Shown piece after piece: positions 1 through 7,751 of a DNA stretch of 16,921 bases (positions are counted from its first letter, which is position 1; each line of letters opens with the position of its first letter). This DNA is from Gemmatimonadales bacterium (lineage in GTDB: Bacteria; Gemmatimonadota; Gemmatimonadetes; Gemmatimonadales; GWC2-71-9), in the NCBI GenBank assembly GCA_030601605.1, contig JAUVTI010000025.1:1-16921 (forward strand), in the 5' to 3' direction. The translations under genes were made by a program, and so were the position numbers. The notes under the pieces were generated by a model. That model had not been told where the DNA came from and did not search any database. It saw only the letters and a list, made by a program, of their open reading frames with translations.

Positions 1-110
1 GTGACGTGGTCTACGCCGTCGAGCCCAAGTGGGTGCGGGTCCGGGTGAACCAGAACGTACGAGGCGGCATCGCCATCGTGGCGGTGGCGGAGCGAGGGGA
101 GCGGAGCTAG
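1..110 (+). CDS. 3' end of an unidentified protein (partial)
   Basis: An open frame enters from the left edge (first whole codon at base 3) and ends at TAG 108-110. Only about 35 residues are visible. They include a short valine- and arginine-rich beta-like stretch (VVYAVEPKWVRVRV) and end in GERS. The stretch vaguely recalls the C-terminal strands of pyridoxamine-phosphate-oxidase-like flavin proteins, but this is too little to assign a function. It converges on the threonine dehydrogenase gene, with 16 bp between the two stop codons and no convincing terminator hairpin. Its reality rests on the clean frame and the end just short of the next gene. Confidence 0.45.
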   Translation, partial: DVVYAVEPKWVRVRVNQNVRGGIAIVAVAERGERS

Positions 111-126
111 TCGCAGCGCCCCGGCG

Positions 127-1086
127 TCACCCGGCCGCTCCCAACTTCCTGCGCAGCTGCTCCAGCATGTCGCTGGTCATGCGCTCGAGATCGTACGAAG
201 GCGACCAGCCCCATTCCTCGCGCGCCGCGGTGTCGTCGATCGCGTTGGGCCAGGAGTCTGCGATTCCCTGGCGCACCGGATCCACGGCGTAGGAGATCGT
301 GAACTCGGGGATGTGCCTGGCGATCTCCGCGGCGACCTCCTCGGGCGTGAAGTTCATTGCCGCCACGTTGAAGGCGTTGCGGTGCTCGAGTCGGGCGGCG
401 TCCGCCTCCATCAAGTCGATTGCCGCCTTCACTGCGTCCGGTATGTACATCATGTCGAGCCGGGTGTTCGGTTCGAGGAAACAGCTGTAGCGGCCGTGCT
501 CGATGGCGTCGTAGTAGATCTCCACCGCGTAGTCGGTAGTGCCCCCGCCGGGCGGCGCGACGTACGAGATGATTCCCGGGTAGCGCAGCCCCCGGCTGTC
601 GACGGCGAAGCGGGTGTGGTAGTAGTCACACAGTAGCTCGCCGGCGACCTTGGTGACCCCGTACATGGTGGTGGGCCGCTGCAGCGTGTCCTGCGGCGTG
701 TCGTCCTTCGGCGTGGACGGGCCAAAAGCGCCGATCGAGCTCGGAACGAACACGGAGCAACTGTTCTCGCGCGCCACCTCCAGCACCCGATACAGCCCGC
801 CCATGTTGACGTCCCACGCAGCCTGCGGCCGCTCCTCGGCCACCGCCGACAGCAGGCTCGCGAGGTGGTAGATCGCGTCAACCTCGAAGCGGCGCACCGC
901 TTCCTGGATCTGCCGCTGCGAGGTGCAGTCCACGTGATGAAACGGCCCGTTGGAGAGCGCAGACCCGGCGGCGGGCATTCGGATGTCGGAGGCCACTACG
1001 TGGTCCGCTCCGTAGCGTTCCCGCAGCGCGGGTACGAGCTCGGAGCCGATCTGACCGAGTGCGCCGGTAACGAGGATTCGTTTCAA
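127..1086 (-). CDS. tdh: L-threonine 3-dehydrogenase, short-chain (extended SDR / UDP-glucose epimerase-like) type
   Basis: The 319-residue protein is predicted to oxidise L-threonine to 2-amino-3-oxobutanoate with NAD in the cytoplasm. The N-terminal Rossmann motif GALGQIG (residues 8-14), the serine pair at 116-117, and Y142/K146 (YGVTK) form the extended-SDR active site. The block RYPGIIS followed by GGGTTDYAVEIYYDAI and DMMYIPDA is the pattern I know from SDR-type threonine dehydrogenases rather than sugar epimerases. Length fits that family. The start is TTG at 1084-1086, four bases after a GGGAGG ribosome site that sits just past the TAG of the CoA-transferase gene 9 bp upstream. It is the last gene of a three-gene operon. 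No 2-amino-3-ketobutyrate CoA ligase is present in the window, so the fate of the product is not visible here. A related NAD-dependent epimerase is the main alternative. Confidence 0.87.
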   Translation of the reverse strand: MKRILVTGALGQIGSELVPALRERYGADHVVASDIRMPAAGSALSNGPFHHVDCTSQRQIQEAVRRFEVDAIYHLASLLSAVAEERPQAAWDVNMGGLYRVLEVARENSCSVFVPSSIGAFGPSTPKDDTPQDTLQRPTTMYGVTKVAGELLCDYYHTRFAVDSRGLRYPGIISYVAPPGGGTTDYAVEIYYDAIEHGRYSCFLEPNTRLDMMYIPDAVKAAIDLMEADAARLEHRNAFNVAAMNFTPEEVAAEIARHIPEFTISYAVDPVRQGIADSWPNAIDDTAAREEWGWSPSYDLERMTSDMLEQLRRKLGAAG

Positions 1087-1095
1087 GTCCCCTCC

Positions 1096-2394
1096 CTAGG
1101 GCAGGAGCCTGCGCTCCTTCGCCGCCCGCTCCAATTCCTCCCGGAACCTGGGGTCGGCGATTCCAATGAGAGCTTCCGCCCGTTCACGAAGGTTCTTGCC
1201 GAACAGGTTGGCTGCGCCGTGTTCGGTGACAACGTAGTGCACGTCCGCGCGACTCGTAACCACCCCCGCGCCCTGCTTGAGAAACGGCACGATGCGCGAC
1301 ATCTCGCCGCTCTTCGCGGTAGAGGGCAGCGCTATTATAGGCCGCCCGCCCTTGGAGTGAGCCGCGCCCCGGATGAAGTCCACCTGCCCGCCGAACCCCG
1401 AATAGATGTAGGGTCCGATCGAGTCGGAGCAGATCTGTCCGGTGAGGTCGACTTCGATTGCGGAGTTCACGGCCACCATGTTGTCGTTCTTCGCGACCAC
1501 TTCCGGGTCGTTCACGTGGCTCACCGGGTGCGCCTCGATGAGCGGGTTGTTGTCCAGGAAGTCGTACAGCTCATCGCTCCCCAGCGCGAAGGTGATCACC
1601 ACCTTGCCGGGGTGGAGGTTCTTCCTGGTCCCGGTTACGACGCCTCGCTGGATCGCGCGCATCGAACCGTCCGAGATCATCTCGGTGTGGATGCCGAGCT
1701 CGAGGTCGCCCTCCATTGCCTCGTAGACGGAGTCGGGAATCCCCCCGATCCCCATCTGCACTGTGCAGCCCGGCGTGATGAGCCGCAGCACCCCCTGCGC
1801 GATCGCCTTCTCGACGTCGGTGGCCGGCTTCGGCACGAGATTGGGAAGCGGCTCAGTCACCTCAACGACGGCGTCCACCCGATTCACGTGCAGGAAGGTG
1901 TCACCCAGCACGCGGGGCATCCTCTCGTTCACCTGGACGATCACCGTCTTCGCTACCTGGCATGCAGCTACCGAGGCCAGAGTCTCGACCCCGAGGCTCA
2001 TGAATCCGTGTTCGTCGGGCGGCGACGTCTGCACCATGGCTACGTCGAGCGGCACGATGCCTTCCTGGAACAGGCGCGGGATCTGGTGCAGGAAGATCGG
2101 CACGTAGTCCGCGCGCCCGTCGTTCACCGCCTTGCGGTCGGCCGGGCCCACGAACAGGGAGTTGTGCCGGAAGTGTCCCTCCATTCCGGGGGCGGAGAGC
2201 GGATCCTCGCCGATCAGCAGCACGTGGTTGAGCTGCACGTTGACCAGCTCATCGTGCCGCTCGGCCAACGCCCGCACCAGCGCCTGGGGAATCGCGGCGT
2301 TGCCGGCGTAGTACACCCGGTCGCCGCTCTCGACAAGTCGCACGCCTTCCGCCGCCGACTTGAGCTTGGACTTGTAGTCGTCGAGCCAGTTCAT
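1096..2394 (-). CDS. Acetyl-CoA hydrolase/transferase family CoA-transferase (4-hydroxybutyrate/acetate CoA-transferase-like)
   Basis: The 432-residue cytoplasmic enzyme should move CoA between short-chain acyl-CoA and a carboxylic acid. The N-terminal half carries QTSPPDEHGFMSLG (122-135). The C-terminal half has LGIHTEMI with Glu238, which matches the catalytic glutamate of 4-hydroxybutyrate CoA-transferase both in motif and in number. It also has the oxyanion/CoA-site glycine loop GFGGQVDF (333-340). Length fits the class. The start is ATG at 2392-2394, six bases after GGAGGG, and it overlaps the upstream gene's stop as ATGA (4 bp), so translation is probably coupled. The acyl substrate cannot be read from sequence: acetate, propionate, butyrate and 4-hydroxybutyrate are all possible. 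Between an alanine-dehydrogenase-like gene and a threonine dehydrogenase gene, a role in amino-acid breakdown is the simplest inference. Confidence 0.88.
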   Translation of the reverse strand: MNWLDDYKSKLKSAAEGVRLVESGDRVYYAGNAAIPQALVRALAERHDELVNVQLNHVLLIGEDPLSAPGMEGHFRHNSLFVGPADRKAVNDGRADYVPIFLHQIPRLFQEGIVPLDVAMVQTSPPDEHGFMSLGVETLASVAACQVAKTVIVQVNERMPRVLGDTFLHVNRVDAVVEVTEPLPNLVPKPATDVEKAIAQGVLRLITPGCTVQMGIGGIPDSVYEAMEGDLELGIHTEMISDGSMRAIQRGVVTGTRKNLHPGKVVITFALGSDELYDFLDNNPLIEAHPVSHVNDPEVVAKNDNMVAVNSAIEVDLTGQICSDSIGPYIYSGFGGQVDFIRGAAHSKGGRPIIALPSTAKSGEMSRIVPFLKQGAGVVTSRADVHYVVTEHGAANLFGKNLRERAEALIGIADPRFREELERAAKERRLLP

Positions 2395-3521
2395 GAACGT
2401 CCCTCCCCGGCCAACAGGTCGCTGAGGGACGCAACAGGCAGGCCCATGATGGCCGCGAGTTGCTCGTTCACCAATTCGCCTTCGTACAGGTAGAGGCCTG
2501 CCGCCAGTCCGGGATCGGCGCGCAGCGCCGCCTCCACCCCGGCGTCGGTCAACTCACGCACCGGAGCCAGCACTGCGTCCGACAGGGCGCGCGATGCGGT
2601 GCGCGCCACGTTCGCCGTCATGTTGGGGACGCAGTAGTGCACCACGTCGTGCATGATGTAGGTGGGGTCGTCGAGCGTGGTCGGCCGGCTCGTCTCGACG
2701 CAGCCGCCCTGGTCGATCGAGAGGTCCAGGATCACGCTGCCGGTGCGCATCGTGCGCACCATCTCCTCGGTGACGAGGTAGGGCGCGCGCGCTCCCGGTA
2801 TCAAGATTGCGCCGATCACGACGTCGGCGATCGCCGTGTACTGTTCCAGCCGCTGCGGTGCGGGCACCTGCGTGACAACGCCGGGCAGCTCGCGCGACAG
2901 CGTGCGCAACTTCTCCAGGTCGTCGTCCAGCACTATCACGTGCGCACCGATCGCGACGGCCCGGCGCGCCGCGGTGCGCCCCACCGTTCCGGCGCCCAGG
3001 ATCAGCACCGTCGGTGGCGCGATTCCCGGTACCGTGCCGAGCAGGATGCCGCGGCCGCCCATCTCGTTCTGCAGGTAGTGGGCCGCGATGTAGACCGCCA
3101 TCTGCCCGGCCATCTCACTGAACGGCACCAGCAGCTTCCGGCGCCCGTTCGTGTCCTGCACCAGCTCGTAACCGATGACCGTCGCGTCCAGAGCCTGGAG
3201 TTGCTCCACGACCGTACGCGGCGCCACCGCCAGGTGCTGGAACGCGCAGATGACCGAGCCGGGCTTGACCAGCTCCATCTCCTCTGGGGACAAGCTCCCC
3301 ACGCGGCAAACGAGGTCGGCCCGCTTGTACGCCTCTTCGCAGTTGTACACGATCTGCGCTCCGGCTTCCTCGTACTCCCGGTCGCTGAAGAGCGCCTCGA
3401 GTCCGGCATCCTTCTCCACTACGACGGAATGTCCCTTGCGCACGAGGCGCGCCACGCCGTAGGGCGTGAGGCCCACGCGATGCTCGTGCCTGTGTGTCTC
3501 CCGGGGAACGCCGATGATCAT
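2391..3521 (-). CDS. Alanine dehydrogenase/PNT-family protein, divergent, lacking the substrate-binding lysine
   Basis: The 376-residue protein has the two-domain alanine dehydrogenase fold. It shows MIIGVPRETH at the start, Arg15, His96 (FQHLA), the central SEMAGQMAV...GRGILLGTVPG block, the NAD-binding motif LGAGTVG near 175, and SIDQGGCVE with the expected aspartate. However, where typical alanine dehydrogenases read VKEP (Lys75 binds the pyruvate carboxylate), this one reads VGSL (Gly75). The usual PNMPGAVPRTST segment reads PNMTANVARTAS. It may therefore act on another amino or oxo acid, or have changed activity, so I leave the symbol blank. The start ATG follows an unusually long GGAGGAGGAGGGG ribosome site by two bases. 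It is the first gene of the operon with the CoA-transferase (4-bp overlap) and threonine dehydrogenase. It diverges from the zinc dehydrogenase gene across 144 bp. Confidence 0.82.
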   Translation of the reverse strand: MIIGVPRETHRHEHRVGLTPYGVARLVRKGHSVVVEKDAGLEALFSDREYEEAGAQIVYNCEEAYKRADLVCRVGSLSPEEMELVKPGSVICAFQHLAVAPRTVVEQLQALDATVIGYELVQDTNGRRKLLVPFSEMAGQMAVYIAAHYLQNEMGGRGILLGTVPGIAPPTVLILGAGTVGRTAARRAVAIGAHVIVLDDDLEKLRTLSRELPGVVTQVPAPQRLEQYTAIADVVIGAILIPGARAPYLVTEEMVRTMRTGSVILDLSIDQGGCVETSRPTTLDDPTYIMHDVVHYCVPNMTANVARTASRALSDAVLAPVRELTDAGVEAALRADPGLAAGLYLYEGELVNEQLAAIMGLPVASLSDLLAGEGRS

Positions 3522-3581
3522 TGCCCCTCCTCCTCCGCTCGCCTCGCGGCCCGGCGGTGTGTACGGTCGCCCGTGCGTGGC

Positions 3582-3610
3582 TTGACCCGCCCGTGCCGGC
3601 GCCAGATGTT
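3582..3610 (+). promoter_or_regulatory. Weak sigma-70-type promoter candidate for the zinc dehydrogenase gene
   Basis: TTGACC (3582-3587) is a near-consensus -35 box. With a 17-bp spacer, the -10 position is GATGTT (3605-3610), which matches only three of six positions. Transcription would start about 50 bases before the ATG at 3666. The 3522-3665 spacer must also hold the promoter of the leftward operon, for which I see no clear boxes. Confidence 0.25.
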
Positions 3611-3665
3611 CAGGGCACCGCTCGCGACTGTGCGACGGGGAATCGTCAGTTCCAGAACCATACCT

Positions 3666-4913
3666 ATGAAAGCTGTCACGTTCACGTTCTCAATCCCGCG
3701 CTACCTGCTGGGGAGCGCCCTGGGCGGTGTATCGGACGCGGTGGTGTTCGGCGGGCCCAGCGCGATCTCGCTTTCCCGGCTGCCGGACCCGGAGCTTCCC
3801 GGTGACCGCTGGGTGAGCCTCGAAGTGATCGCGGGCGGCATATGCGGCACCGACATCGGCAACCTCGTCTACAGCGCCAGCCCCATTCTCGAGCCGTTCG
3901 CGTCGTTCCCCGCGGTCATGGGACACGAGATCCTGGCGCGGGTCGTGGACGTTGGGTCCGCGGTCAGCGGCGTGAGCCCGGGGCAGCGGGTGGCCGTCGA
4001 CCCGATCGTCTCGTGCGCGGTGCGTGAGTATCCCGAGAGCGAGTGGTGCCCACCTTGCGCGGGAGGCTACCCGGCCGCTTGCGCGCGCTCCGGCGAATCC
4101 GGCGCCGTGCACGTCGGCGGGCGTCCCCTGGCTCGGGGAATCACCATCGGATACCACAGCGACCTCCCCGGCGGATGGGGCGAGCGCCTCATCGCCCACG
4201 AGTCCCAGATACATGCGGTTCCCGAATCCCTGGACGACAAGACCGCCTCGCTGACGGAGCCGCTGGCGGTGGCCACCCACGCGGTGCTGCGCTCGAGGGT
4301 TGGGCCGAAGGAGAGGGTCCTCGTACTCGGGAGCGGAAGCATCGCCCTCTCCACCATCTGGGCGCTCAGGGCGCTGGGGCATGAGGGCGACCTCGTGGCC
4401 CAGGTCAAGCGCCCCAACGAGGTCGAATTCGCGAGGCACCTGGGGGCGAGCGCCGTGGTCACGCCCGGAGCCGCGGCACGAGAGGCGCTGCTCGGAACGG
4501 GAGCGCGCGCGTACAAGCCGCCGGTCGGTCCCGAGGTGTATGCCGGCGGCGGCTTCTCGCTGATCTTCGACTGTGTGGGGAATCGGTCGAGCCTCGACCA
4601 GTCGCTGCGCTTCGCCTCGCCCAGAGGGCGCGTGGTGATGCTCGGCTGTGCCGCGGTGGTGCGGCGCCTGGATCTCACACTCGTCTGGGCGCACGAGCTG
4701 GCGGTGCAGGGCTCCCTCGGCTACGGGCGTGAGCAGTGGGACGGGGAGTCCCTCCACACCTTCGAGGTAGTGTTCCGTCTGCTGGCTGGCTCCGGCGCCC
4801 GGATCGCCGACTTGGTGACCCACACCTACCCCCTCACCCAATACCGCACTGCTCTGTCTACCGCCCGCCACCACAGGAAGAGTGGCGCAATCAAGGTCCT
4901 TCTCACGCCCTAG
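3666..4913 (+). CDS. Zinc-dependent medium-chain dehydrogenase (alcohol/threonine/sorbitol dehydrogenase-like)
   Basis: The 415-residue protein is a member of the MDR superfamily and probably an NAD(P)-dependent oxidoreductase acting on an alcohol or polyol. Catalytic zinc ligands are visible as Cys60 (GICGTD), His87-Glu88 (MGHE) and Glu198 (TEPLA). The structural-zinc lobe has Cys117, Cys128, Cys131 and Cys139, with an unusually wide first gap. The nucleotide-binding loop is LGSGSIAL (221-228). The strand after it reads VAQVKRPNE with no acidic residue where NAD enzymes usually have one and with a basic pair instead, so NADP preference is inferred. ATG 3666 (MKAVTF) is chosen because MDR proteins typically begin this way, although no good ribosome site precedes it. 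ATG 3606 is an in-frame alternative. Its TAG shares the CTAG at 4910-4913 with the convergent ferredoxin-oxidoreductase gene. The substrate is unknown. Confidence 0.85.
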   Translation: MKAVTFTFSIPRYLLGSALGGVSDAVVFGGPSAISLSRLPDPELPGDRWVSLEVIAGGICGTDIGNLVYSASPILEPFASFPAVMGHEILARVVDVGSAVSGVSPGQRVAVDPIVSCAVREYPESEWCPPCAGGYPAACARSGESGAVHVGGRPLARGITIGYHSDLPGGWGERLIAHESQIHAVPESLDDKTASLTEPLAVATHAVLRSRVGPKERVLVLGSGSIALSTIWALRALGHEGDLVAQVKRPNEVEFARHLGASAVVTPGAAAREALLGTGARAYKPPVGPEVYAGGGFSLIFDCVGNRSSLDQSLRFASPRGRVVMLGCAAVVRRLDLTLVWAHELAVQGSLGYGREQWDGESLHTFEVVFRLLAGSGARIADLVTHTYPLTQYRTALSTARHHRKSGAIKVLLTP

Positions 4914-6340
4914 ACGGCGTTCGTCGCCTCCCTGCAGGCGTTGATCCCTTCTGCGAACGCCGCCTCGTTCAGCTCCAGCAGCGCGCAGTTCTTCTGCAAC
5001 GCGTCGCGCATGGTGGCGATGAAGCTCCGCTCGGGGAATAGCTCGGTGGCGGCCTGCATGGCTCCCAGCGCCGCGACGTTCTTCACCATGATCTTGCCCA
5101 GGTCCCGCGCGATCTGCGTGCAGGGCACACCGATCATCTGGATGCTGGGATCCAGCTTGGGCGGCTGTGGAATCACTGAGCTGTCGTAGATCACGATGCC
5201 GCCCGGCTGAACCTCCGGCCCGAACTTCTCGATGCTCGGTGGGTTGAATGCCACCAGCACGTGCGGCTTCGGCGATGCCGGTGAGAGGACCTCCTGCGTG
5301 GCGACGTGCACGTCGGCGTAGGATGTCCCGCCCCGCGACTCCGGACCGTAGCTCGGGATGTGGGTCCCGTCGAAGCCCTCGTTGATCGCGGTCCGGGCGG
5401 TGACGAGCGCGATGGTCTGCGCGCCGTCTCCCCCGGCGCCGGCGAACTTGATGGCGATGTCGTCCTCGTGGATGTGACTCGGGAAGCTGCTGCCGAACTG
5501 CTGTGGCGGCTCTGCCGTCCCCCCGATCACACGGGCTACGTCATCGGGCTCGAAGCTCGGCGTGCCCAGGTCGAACCAGGGCTCCACCTCCAGGTCCTTC
5601 TTCACCCCGAGCGGGAACACGGGCACCATCTGCTCCTTGACCCACTGCTCCGTTTCCAGGGGCGTCAGGTGCAGGTGTGTGGGGCACTCGGCGAGCACCT
5701 CGACGAACCCGAGCCCCTTGTTCTCGACCTGTAGCTGCAGCGCCTTCTTGATGGCCTTCTTGGCGCGGGTGCGCTGCTTGTTGTCGAACAGCGCGACGCG
5801 CTCCACGTACACCGGCGCGTCCATCTGCGCTACCATCTCGGCCATCCTCATGGGCTCACCGGTGATCCGGCCGCGTCCGGTCGGCGTCGTGGTCGTGCGC
5901 TGGCCGCTCAGCGTCGTGGGCGCCATCTGCCCGCCGGTCATACCGTAGATCGCGTTGTTCACGAAGATGAACGTCATGGGAAGCCCCATCGACGTGGCCT
6001 GTATGATCTCTGCCAGGCCGATGGAGGCCAGGTCGCCGTCGCCCTGGTAGCTCAGTACCACCGACTCGGGGTTGGCGACCTTGTGTCCCAGTGCGACGGC
6101 GGGCGCCCGCCCGTGCGCCGCCTGCGAGTTTCCGACGTCCAGGTAGTAGTACATGAAGACCGCGCACCCAACCGGTGAAATGGCGACCGTGCGATCCTGC
6201 ACACCCAACTCGTCGATGGACTCGGCGATGTACTTGTGGATCAAGCCGTGACCGCACCCCGGGCAGTAGTGGGTGGACAAGCCCTTGAGGCCCTCTCCGT
6301 GCGCGTGACGATCGAATCGTCCGTAGAACACGCTATCCAT
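4910..6340 (-). CDS. 2-oxoacid:ferredoxin oxidoreductase, fused beta (TPP-binding) and gamma subunits, Vor-like
   Basis: The 476-residue protein is the catalytic half of a 2-oxoacid:ferredoxin oxidoreductase, which decarboxylates a 2-oxoacid to acyl-CoA and reduces ferredoxin. Residues 1-250 are the beta part. They carry CPGCGHG (Cys26, Cys29), Cys59 and Cys219 as likely [4Fe-4S] ligands, and the thiamine-diphosphate motif GDGD (100-103) followed by VNNAIYGMTGGQ (127-138). After a linker, residues from about 295 form the gamma domain (IAIKFAGAGGDGAQ, then SYGPESRGGTSYADV). The overall pattern resembles 2-ketoisovalerate (VorA-type) beta subunits, but pyruvate, 2-oxoglutarate or other 2-oxoacids cannot be excluded. 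An upstream ATG at 6400 is open, but ATG 6340 has GGAGGC just before it and family-like sequence after it. It overlaps the delta-alpha gene by 8 bp, so coupled translation is likely. Confidence 0.88.
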   Translation of the reverse strand: MDSVFYGRFDRHAHGEGLKGLSTHYCPGCGHGLIHKYIAESIDELGVQDRTVAISPVGCAVFMYYYLDVGNSQAAHGRAPAVALGHKVANPESVVLSYQGDGDLASIGLAEIIQATSMGLPMTFIFVNNAIYGMTGGQMAPTTLSGQRTTTTPTGRGRITGEPMRMAEMVAQMDAPVYVERVALFDNKQRTRAKKAIKKALQLQVENKGLGFVEVLAECPTHLHLTPLETEQWVKEQMVPVFPLGVKKDLEVEPWFDLGTPSFEPDDVARVIGGTAEPPQQFGSSFPSHIHEDDIAIKFAGAGGDGAQTIALVTARTAINEGFDGTHIPSYGPESRGGTSYADVHVATQEVLSPASPKPHVLVAFNPPSIEKFGPEVQPGGIVIYDSSVIPQPPKLDPSIQMIGVPCTQIARDLGKIMVKNVAALGAMQAATELFPERSFIATMRDALQKNCALLELNEAAFAEGINACREATNAV

Positions 6341-7751
6341 GGCTTGCCTCCGCCAGTCCGGCGATGTGGTCCACGATCTCCTGTTGCTGGGGAAGCACAC
6401 CGCCGTAGTGCTGTACCCGGTCGATTGGCGGGTGGGAGCCCATACCGGCGTGGCTCAGCGCCAACCGCAGCTCGTCTTCCAGTTGGCCGGGGCCCGCCTC
6501 GACCACGATCAGCCCGCGCTTTCGGTCGAGCAGCGGAAGCAGCGCGTCGATCGGGAACGGCCAGAGTGTGATGGGCCGGAACAGTCCCACCTTGAGCCCG
6601 CGCCTGCGGAGCGACTGAACGGCTCCCTTCGTCATTCGGGCGGGAGTGTTGCAGGCGATCACCAGCCAATCGGCATCGTCGCAGTGGAAGGACTCCGACC
6701 GCTGCTCCTGCTCGATCATCCGCCGGTACTTGTCGTTGAGGTGCACGTTGTGGGCCTCGAGGTCCGGCTCGTTGAGCCAGATCGAGGTGTGCAGGTTGCC
6801 GCGGTGCGCGGCGTCTCCATACACGGCCCAGTCGGGCAGGCCCGGCTGAACGAGAAACTCCGGCAGCGTGACTCGGCCGGTGACCTGGCCGAGATAGCCG
6901 TCTCCCACGACCACCACCGGGTTTCTGTACCGGAACGCCAGGTCGAACGCCTCCATCGTGAGGTCCAGCATCTCCTGCGGGTTGGACGGCGCGAGTACCA
7001 GCGCGTGTGTGTTGCCGTGCCCAAGGCCGCGGCATACCAGCTTTATGTCGCTCTGTTCGGGCCCGATGTTGCCCAATCCGGGGCCGCCCCGCATGAGGTT
7101 GACGAACACGCCCGGGATCTCGGCGCCAATCATGTAGGAGATGGCCTCGAGCATGAGGCTGAACCCCGGTGACGAAGTGAACGTCATGCATCGGAGTCCG
7201 GCGCCACCACAGCCGTACATCATGTTGGCCGTCGCGACCTCGCTCACCGCCTGGACGAACACTCCGTTCAGCTCCGGCAGCAGCCTGGCCATCAGCTCCG
7301 CACCCTCGGTCGAAGGCGTGATCGGATAGCCAAAGAAGTGCCTGCAGCCGGCCAGCAGAGCGCCGATCGCCGCCGCATGGTTCCCCTTCAGGACGAGCGG
7401 CTCCAGGCTGGGCATGGGGACGTGCCGGTCGGGAATCGTCTCCGCGGTGGGCGTCGTCGTGGTGCGGGGGCCGAACACCGAGTACGGGTCGGTAACCACC
7501 ATGTCGATACCATCGGCCTCGGGCGGTGTCGCCATGAGGCCGTATGGCTCCGGACAGGCGCTGTAGCACAGCCCGCATCCGTTGCACACCTCCAGGTCGA
7601 CCGTGATGGGGGCGAACCCGGTCATCGGGTCGATCCCGTCGCCAATCTCGATGCAGTGCTTGGGGCAGGCATCGATGCAGCGCCCGCATGCCTTGCAGAA
7701 CTGGGGGAAGAGGAACGGCTTGGGTCTGACCTTGGTCTTCGTAGTCACCAT
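6333..7751 (-). CDS. 2-oxoacid:ferredoxin oxidoreductase, fused delta (2[4Fe-4S] ferredoxin) and alpha subunits, Vor-like
   Basis: The 472-residue partner of the beta-gamma protein. Residues 15-70 are an 8Fe ferredoxin domain with two perfect C-x2-C-x2-C-x3-C/P clusters (Cys19-22-25-29 and Cys56-59-62-66), which should pass electrons to soluble ferredoxin. A Thr/Pro-rich linker (about 75-118) leads to the alpha (pyrimidine-binding) domain: LKGNHAAAIGAL, GYPITPSTE (141-149), then SSPGFSLM and RGGPGLGNIGPEQSD. The alpha part looks most like VorB-type 2-ketoisovalerate oxidoreductase subunits. The substrate is not fixed by this. The start is ATG 7749-7751, with only a weak GGAT ribosome site. 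It overlaps the stop of the acyl-CoA synthetase gene by 7 bp, so translation probably depends on coupling. With the next gene it supplies all four usual subunits in two polypeptides. Confidence 0.88.
   Translation of the reverse strand: MVTTKTKVRPKPFLFPQFCKACGRCIDACPKHCIEIGDGIDPMTGFAPITVDLEVCNGCGLCYSACPEPYGLMATPPEADGIDMVVTDPYSVFGPRTTTTPTAETIPDRHVPMPSLEPLVLKGNHAAAIGALLAGCRHFFGYPITPSTEGAELMARLLPELNGVFVQAVSEVATANMMYGCGGAGLRCMTFTSSPGFSLMLEAISYMIGAEIPGVFVNLMRGGPGLGNIGPEQSDIKLVCRGLGHGNTHALVLAPSNPQEMLDLTMEAFDLAFRYRNPVVVVGDGYLGQVTGRVTLPEFLVQPGLPDWAVYGDAAHRGNLHTSIWLNEPDLEAHNVHLNDKYRRMIEQEQRSESFHCDDADWLVIACNTPARMTKGAVQSLRRRGLKVGLFRPITLWPFPIDALLPLLDRKRGLIVVEAGPGQLEDELRLALSHAGMGSHPPIDRVQHYGGVLPQQQEIVDHIAGLAEASHG

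Noticed and set aside
865..2493. Long plus-strand frame of 542 codons opposite the CoA-transferase gene
   Set aside because: It is antisense to a clear enzyme gene, rich in His, Arg and Val with no recognisable motif, and explained by GC-rich codon bias.
2460..3665. Upstream extension of the zinc dehydrogenase frame
   Set aside because: It runs antisense through the alanine-dehydrogenase-like gene and has no family similarity. The MDR-like start is ATG 3666.
3690..4874. Minus-strand frame of 394 codons opposite the zinc dehydrogenase
   Set aside because: It is a shadow frame with no motifs. The opposite strand has complete zinc-ligand and Rossmann motifs.
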